Positions 57,806-64,000 of a DNA stretch of 64,000 nucleotides are shown one piece after another. This DNA is from Amaurobius ferox. Taxonomy: Eukaryota > Arthropoda > Arachnida > Araneae > Amaurobiidae. The number at the start of each line of letters is the position of its first letter. The first letter of the stretch is position 1. The position numbers and the translations under genes were made by a program. A model generated the notes under the pieces. That model did not search any database. It worked only from the letters and a program-made list of their open reading frames with translations, and was not told the origin of the DNA. The stretch spans positions 21,120,022 through 21,184,021 of the forward strand of contig OX578150.1 of NCBI GenBank assembly GCA_951213105.1. The letters run 5' to 3'.

Positions 57806-59509
57806 ATACTTTACTTTTTAAAATGATATTTTTCAGTTCTATAACTTAGTCTTTATTTACATCTTGCATTAACTCTTCTGCTAAGAGTAAGAGGTCGCAT
57901 TTTTTCGCTTTTCCAAGAAAAGCCACAGTTAAAACAATTTCCTAATATTTGGTACCACGTTTAATAAAATCTATGTACTAAGCAAGGTTATTAACGGTTT
58001 GTTAAAACAATGATTTTAGATTATAAGAACTTGGCACTAAAATAAACTTTGGCATACTTTTAGCCAATACAAAGTTTTGAATAGGGAAAGAAAGTTTCCT
58101 GACATACTTTTAAATGGAAATTCAAGAAAAGTATAAGTGCACTACGTACCAACTTTTAGAAATCTAGTAATTAAATATCCTTCTACCGCTGCCACCAAAA
58201 TAAGATGTAACGTAGTACACAAAGATAACAAAATTATTTTATTGATTTGCCTGACGGCATAATAATACTGATACAACCTTTCTCCAATCATTTCATCCTT
58301 CAACATCTTTTTAAAAACCATTTTCAGAGCAAACTCCCAGCTCACTTCTCTTCCTAATTTCATTTCTAAAATCAAACAGTTTATCTTGCACGTGCATTAA
58401 TTGTTTAACCAAGGAGGAGCTATTATCTTGATGTTGAAAATTAATTTCATATATTGAAAAGTCTGGCCTTCATAATCATTTTAAAACTATATTGCTATAT
58501 AAAACTTGGTCTTTAACTTTAATTAAGTATTTAACTTATAATTTTAAGCTACTCGTAGCACAATAAAACTCTTAAAAATCTCGCACATTGTAAAATGAAA
58601 ACAACTGTCAGTGTCACAATGTCACATTACAAACACCCACACAAAGACAAGAGGGGAACTGAGGGAATTCAAAGTACCAATACTTAGCCTGACGTCAGAG
58701 TGGACACCCCTCATCTAGGGCCAAGCCCAAGGAAAAAGGTAAGAGAAATCACAATAGCCCCGAGTTAATACAGCTGAATTTTGGGTTCGGATAGAAACAA
58801 TCTGGAATGCTCTTCCTCGGGAATGAATTCAAAATATGTTTGATTCGATGCCACGTCTTAGAGAAGCATTTATTACGGCGGTTAGTGGCTTCACCAAATA
58901 CTGATTTTCGGCATGTAATATTGTTTTTAATTATTTATTTGTATCAATACATGTCTTTCGTGGAATACATTTCATTCAATTCTGATGATTCCTTCATGGT
59001 GTTGCAATTTTTACAAATAAGAGTTAAGATTGTTTACCATGATTATTATCGAGAATTGGAAAAAGTATGATACATAAGGAATCTACTTCGTTACTTAGAA
59101 TTATCATCACAGAATAAAATATTTTCTACTAGGAGGGGGATAATTTTGATAGGATTGGTTTTTGATGGTGAATAAGAAAACTTTGGACGGTGTTCTAAAT
59201 TTGTATTCTGAATAGCGTTCACCTCAAGTAAACTTTTTTAAAGTAATTTAAATTTAGTAAGCCATAAGATGCGGAATGCCATGACGTTATCTAAATTTAC
59301 GAATTTTAAAGGAGGGTGAAATAAGGCAAAAACTGTTACAGGTATTCAGGAAAGATATTTGGTCCAATAATTAATCGAACCAACTTAAGTTTGGATTCAT
59401 GGAGGTGATTGAAAATTCAAAACATTAGATTCCATAGATACAAAATATATCATATAAAACGAAAAAAACATTAAAACCCATGATATAAATAAAATACAAG
59501 TTAAATTGT

Positions 59510-61010
59510 AGAAGGGCATAACATATCTGCCAAATCTCCCGATTTTTCCGGGAGTCTCCCGAATTTTGATGCAATCTCCCGAGCTCCCGAAAAATTCCTA
59601 AATCTCCCGAATTTTTACAATAATTAGAAAAAATCCCTACAAAAGAGATTTTCCTAAAAAAATCCCTATGCAGACGTGCCAACTCTCCGGATTTTGGTCG
59701 AAGACTCCGGATTTTTCATTACTTCTCCGGCCTCCGGATTACTAACGAAATTCTCCGGCTTTTTTTTGTTGGAAATTTATCAATTAACCAGACATGATAT
59801 AATTCCTCGAAAACACCAATTTTCCGCATTTTTAGCACTGATTTTTATCATTTCCGGGATCGTAGCAAATCCATAATACAATGCAGGGTAATGCCAATCA
59901 AATTAACGGAGATTTACGGCCGCGTGTATTGTATATTAAGATCTCGATCGCTTATTTTATGAAAATAATAAACATACTTCTTCAAAGGTTATTGAGCATA
60001 AATCGCTAAAATGTTATTTTGTTCATTCATTTCGCATAAACACTGCGATTGCGCAATTCAGTTTGTTCTCATGAATTGCCGAGAATACAATAGTATATTT
60101 TTCCCATCCATCTCAATCTTCTAAATATTGCATTTTTGATTGACTAAACTAGCTTATTTTCATATTCTGATTAATTATTATGGTTAATTTCTTAATTATT
60201 TTCGCATAAATAATGCGATTGCGCAATTCAGTTGCTTCGCGTGAATTGCCGAGAGTACGTTAGTATCTTTTTCCATCCATCTCCATCATTTAAATGTTGC
60301 ATATTAGATTGACTAAACTAGCTTATTTTCATATTATGGCTAATCATTAAGGTTAATTTTTTAATTATATTTGTATAATACAAATTTTTCTAAAAAAATA
60401 TTTTTCTGAAAAATCGGTATGAACTCTGTGAAGGGATATTGAAAAAGAATTTAGTAAGGAGTTCTTAAAAAAAGCAAAAAGAGCTACTACTTTATTTTTA
60501 AGTAGTAAGAAGGATTGAATTTGACATTTTTTAATTATATAGAACTTTTACGTGCTGTATTTTTACTTACCAAAAGATTTCTTTCATTCAATATTTTATC
60601 TGCAGAGAAGTGTTTCTGTGTCAAAGACATGTGAATTATTATTAAACAGTAACCAATGACATTTTTCTTTATGCATCATATTCAGTGTAATGAACATTGT
60701 TATAGACTCTGATGAGAATAACTTTAACGAATGTGCTTATTTTTTAAAAGATGTTTTAATTATTTTGTATTCGTTGAAATTAAATTGTGTTTATAGATAC
60801 AATACAGATTGTTTATCATATTTGTCTATTTTTTATGGTGCAGTTTTGTAGTAGAGGGGAAAAAATCCCTATTCTGTCTTAAAAATTCCCTTTTATGCTT
60901 TCTGTAAAAAAAGAAATTGTTATCGCGCTGTGCGATTTTTCGACTTTTGTCGCGAATTGCATATATTTAAAAATCTCCCTAATTTTCATTTTCCAAGGTT
61001 GGCAGCTATG
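59510..61010. repeat. Cluster of short AT-rich repeats with GCCAA-type ends
   Basis: The left edge GGCATAACATATCTGCCAA and the right edge read inward (TGCCATAGCTGCCAACC) look like inverted ends of one element. Inside are TCTCCCGA words repeated at 59535-59620, a CTCCGG-rich stretch (59683-59760) starting GACGTGCCAACTCTCC, and two tandem 170-bp units starting CGCATAAA at 60033 and 60203. Non-coding. Confidence 0.45.
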
Positions 61011-61345
61011 GCATAAAAACCCAGGATTTAAATTATAATTAAATCCCACTTACTATTTAAGCCATAAGAGTCATATAGGGTCAAAAATGCCAGCTAAAAT
61101 CAAGGCAAAGGTCCTGCTTTCATTTGATTTGTTACATTTCTTCGCTGTCGACCAACAGTGTGAAGGGTTTACTGCTGCCGCAAAGCCATGCATGTACCTT
61201 GAGCGTTGCCGTGAATTGTCTAGGAACTCAAGGACGGGGTTAGCGAGGTACCCAGGAGAGGCAATTGCCTCCCTTTAAACCTCGGGCGAAAAGGAAAAGT
61301 TCAGAAGATAAGAAGAAGCATAAGATTTAGAACTAAAAGGTGCTC

Positions 61346-61459
61346 GGGGGGGGGGGGGGGGCAATGACCGAAGTCGTGCCTCCTTCCCTCCGAGTCTTCA
61401 GAGGTGAAAGAGCAGGGCCCCAGCGGGCTGACTGCAGCGTAGATAAAAGGGGGGGGGGA
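61346..61459. repeat. Long G tracts in the Jockey 3' UTR
   Basis: G-runs of about 17 (from 61346) and 10 (from 61450), the complement of C-runs in the related 3' UTR at 21338-21727 but longer. Confidence 0.85.
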
Positions 61460-61623
61460 GATAGAGTTGCGCCCCGGGGGGTGCAGGGCCTTGAGCCTGA
61501 GTCAGAGAATATATAATATTACATACAGTGTGAAAGTGCAGGTCAACTTCGCGAGTTCCCGAAAGCAAGGGAGGGGACGGAAATGGTTAAAAGTATGCGC
61601 CAATAAATGGAGAGCAGATAAAA

Positions 61624-62635
61624 CTATTCTAGACGGCTCCGCTTGTTGCGGAGGTAAATATCCCTCACCGCTCTCCCCGGTAACGACCGAGGGCGCTTGC
61701 GCGCCTTAGTGTTACGGGGATGATAGCGTGGGATACTGTCTAAAGTAGGATTATTAACGCTACTCAGACCTCCTAAAAATTTGGTAGCTAAATTTTGAAC
61801 ATGTTCCAAAAAAGGCCGAATCTTGAGGTCTTTATGCAATACTTCTAACTGGACGTAGATCGGAAGATCTGCAAATGCACGCAGAGCGTTGTTCTGAATA
61901 GCTTGAAGCTTCCTAAGGTGAGTCTCCGCTGCGGTGCCCCAAATTGGAGCTCCGTACGTCATAATTGGACGTATGCAGGACTTGTATAGCAATAACTTAT
62001 TATGAATGGACAGGCGGCTATTTCTAGCCAAAAGGGGGGTATAAACGGGCAAGTGAGGCCCTCACCTTCTTGCATGTTTCAGAAATGTGAGGTTCCCACG
62101 TTAATTTTGAATCCAAGTACACGCCAAGGTACTTGTATCTAGATTGCCAGGGAATTGGCTGATTATTCAGAATTAAATTAGTGGATGGGGTTTGCCGGGG
62201 GGGGGGGAAGTCACGGCAGCACACTTACCCACGTTGACCTTAATCCTCCACTTTGTTAACCATTGCGTCAGGACGTTCAAATATTCTTGTAAAATATCGT
62301 GCACGACTTGTGTCTGTTTGTGATGTGTGATAAGGGCCGTGTCGTCAGCATAGAGGCCAAGTGCGACACCAGGGGAGCTTGGCAGATCATTAATATAAAG
62401 GTTGAACAGTTTGGGTCCGACAAGAGAGCCTTGCGGGACCCCGCTGCGAATACTCCTGGGAGAAGAGAGAAGGTTAGATACTCGTACCACGAAGCTGCGC
62501 TCCGTTAGGTACGAGTGAAGAAGCTTAATGATATCAGGAGGGAAGGAGCGTTTGATAAGTTTGAATAACAACCCGTTTATCCACACCTTATCAAACGCCT
62601 TCTGGAGATCAAGAAAAACAATAGTAGTGCTCTCC
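61624..62635 (-). pseudogene. Jockey ORF2 fragment: reverse transcriptase and C-terminus
   Basis: Three frames are needed: 62635 to about 62205, about 62220-62035, and about 62040-61624. Frame breaks fall at a G-run (62199-62209) and another G-run (about 62033-62038). Phrases include SGVPQGSLVGPKLFNLYIND, YKYLGVYLDSKLTW and LLLYKSCIRPIMTYGAPIWG. The closest relative in the window is ORF2 at 18614-21337. Confidence 0.9.
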
Positions 62636-62879
62636 TGTTCCGTGAATTGTCTACTGTTGCGATGTGGTGAGTGGGAAGGCACCTTAAGCTCTTGTTCCGA
62701 AAATCTTGTACACCCTGCTACCACAAGAAACTCAAGTAGTCTTGATTTTTTTTTTTCTGGCAATTCAATTCGAAGAATGACATCTTCGTAGCATCTGCTT
62801 GCCATCTTCAATCTGTTCGTAACTTCTGTTTTAAGGTCATTGTTACATCTAATGAGTAGAGGTAATCTATTCTAATGAT

Positions 62880-62909
62880 TGGAGGCCTCAAAATGGTTGG
62901 GAACCGCTT
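62880..62909. mobile_element. hAT-like terminal sequence (one end only)
   Basis: GGTTGGGAACCGCT at 62895-62908, read inward as AGCGGTTCCCAACC, matches the common hAT end (CAG.GGTTCCCAA) and resembles the ends of the element at 2932. I did not find its partner end in the window. Confidence 0.45.
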
Positions 62910-64000
62910 ATCTAATTGATACGAGTAGCCAGGTATTTAAATTGGGTAACTCCTTCAAAAGTTGCAGTTTGATAAACTAGTCAGCCTCAAAGCGTTTCCC
63001 GGGGTGTTGTACCATGAGAAGGCGAGTATATTAATACAACCTTTAGTTGGGGCAATTCGAGTTTCCTTGTGGTATTTGAAATGTAGATTTGCAGCTTTTA
63101 TGCACGTTCTAGAATTCTGATTCTAGTACATCCATCAGATAATTGTACTATAAAAGACCCCTTGCAGGGTTGTCGTGGAATGCTGATCCTTCTTCAAAAA
63201 ATTAAACCAATTGTCAAAAGTAAACTTTTCAATGGATCCCATTTTAATATTTCAGGAAACAAGTCACCAGACGCTTTGGGAAAAAGAGGCACAAATGTCA
63301 CCTAAACTTCTTGTGAGACTGCTTATGTTGTGTTTGAAAGTTAGAATAAAACCTGCTGTGTTTAAGAGATAAAGGAAGACATAATGATTAGTTTAAAGAA
63401 AATTAGTTTATTAAATTGTAACTTCAAATTAACAAATACAAAAACTCTGCTCACAGGCAGGCAACTCAGGAAGAATTAACATTAGAATTTTATCAACTTA
63501 GTTAGAATTAAGGAATTAGCATAAAAACTTTACTCAAAACAAGCTATTTTAAATTTCATCAGAAAATCATTAACAAAAATATTAAATTTAAAAGAATTTT
63601 CCCAGGCTCTTAAAATTTATGAAGGTTTAGAAATTTGCTCTCAGAATGAAGTTTTAGAATTTTAAATTTGCAGAATAAAATTTGATTAAATACATTTCAA
63701 ATTTTAAGAAATTAGGAGTTTAAATAAAACAATATTCACCAGCCAATATTCATCGGGGGGGGGGGGGAAGTTCCAATAATTAGAGCTGCACAGGTTGGAG
63801 ACAAAAAGTGGAGTTTCACAGGGATGACAGGAATTTTTCTAAACCAGATTTCTTGGGATCAGGAGACGATTCAGTATAATTCTTGAAAATGGGAATGACA
63901 TCAGGAAATAAGCCCTACTAGCCACATCTGGAACACTAGGATATTTATAGAACAGCCGTCATCGTCAGAAGCTACGTTCACGTACTCGCATAATGAATCT
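62910..64000. other. No gene seen
   Basis: AT-rich, with a G-run at 63756-63768. No coding region or recognised repeat. Confidence 0.45.

Larger units (their letters stand above)
55587..59509. other. AT-rich repeats, no gene seen
   Basis: Starts with GCAGAGATGCCAACT and a small perfect inverted repeat (ACTGTTACAGA-AA-TCTGTAACAGT, 55603-55626). The segment 56120-56350 is related to the 170-bp repeats at 60033-60372. No convincing coding region apart from the weak frame at 57593. Confidence 0.45.
61223..62639 (-). mobile_element. 5'-truncated Jockey LINE, related to the copy at 16767
   Basis: A 14-bp target duplication CCGTGAATTGTCTA lies at 61209-61222 and 62640-62653. The element runs right to left, from within the reverse transcriptase (STTIVFLDLQKAFDKVW) through GLYADDTALITHH to the ORF2 end (RNKRSRLE) and a GC-rich 3' UTR. 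The 3' end reads CTAACCCCGTCCTTGAG followed by TTCC, with no A-tail. Confidence 0.92.
61132..62805 (-). pseudogene. 80-codon open frame interrupted by a Jockey insertion
   Basis: On the - strand an ATG at 62803-62805 starts MASRCYEDVILRIELPEKKK. It reads on to SPHRNSRQFT, where the Jockey copy is inserted, and resumes at 61208 as ATLKVHAWLCGSSKPFTLLV to a TAA at 61132-61134. Without the insert and one target copy it is a continuous frame of 80 residues. I do not recognise the protein. A hAT-like end lies about 100 bp upstream, so it could be the start of a transposon gene or a host exon. Confidence 0.4.

Overview
This is AT-rich nuclear DNA from an animal, most likely an arthropod. The only host protein gene I recognise is a three-exon ribosomal protein eL36 gene (RpL36) on the + strand. 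Its coding exons lie at 27587-27679, 33171-33305 and 52957-53058, so a 109-residue protein is spread over 25 kb. The mobile elements (Jockey-type and other LINEs, Gypsy, hAT, Tc1/mariner, piggyBac) and the eL36 sequence fit an arthropod, perhaps a chelicerate; the species cannot be read from the window.

Left part (1-23.3 kb): a nest of transposons. A 5'-truncated LINE (2135-9005) was split by a hAT element (2932-6935, 8-bp target duplication). The hAT transposase frame was then broken by two retroelements at one site: a LINE 3' end and a 5S-rRNA-headed SINE. They share three copies of a 15-16 bp target duplication. Next come duplicated blocks and a piggyBac end (8.1-10.3 kb), a decayed Gypsy retrotransposon on the - strand (10723-15461) flanked by a 256-bp direct duplication, and a Tc1/mariner-type element (15722-22197) carrying a nearly full-length Jockey LINE (16767-21727). 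A SINE with a tRNA-like head but the same body as the 5S SINE lies at 22501-22790.

Middle part (25.5-53.1 kb): RpL36. A pyrimidine-rich TOP-like start is proposed at 25480. Intron 1 holds a hAT-like element with a second terminal-inverted-repeat element inside it. Intron 2 (19.6 kb) holds another hAT (33647-36422), a 4.9-kb inverted-repeat element, a near-perfect 30-bp palindrome and a tandem array of about 0.9-kb units (45.2-49.7 kb). Each unit carries a box C/D snoRNA-like sequence with a 10-nt match to the 530-loop region of 18S rRNA. Six copies can be seen. This snoRNA array inside a ribosomal-protein intron is the most interesting system in the window. A 66-bp retroinsertion consisting almost only of the LINE 3' hairpin sits at 50168-50233.

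Right part (53.1-64 kb): a long inverted-repeat element begins 81 bp after the RpL36 stop. It is followed by AT-rich repeats and a second, 5'-truncated Jockey copy on the - strand (61223-62639) that interrupts an 80-codon frame.

The same LINE/SINE 3' stem-loop occurs at six places, with compensatory base changes that keep the stem paired. This suggests one reverse transcriptase recognition structure shared by the LINEs and their SINEs.
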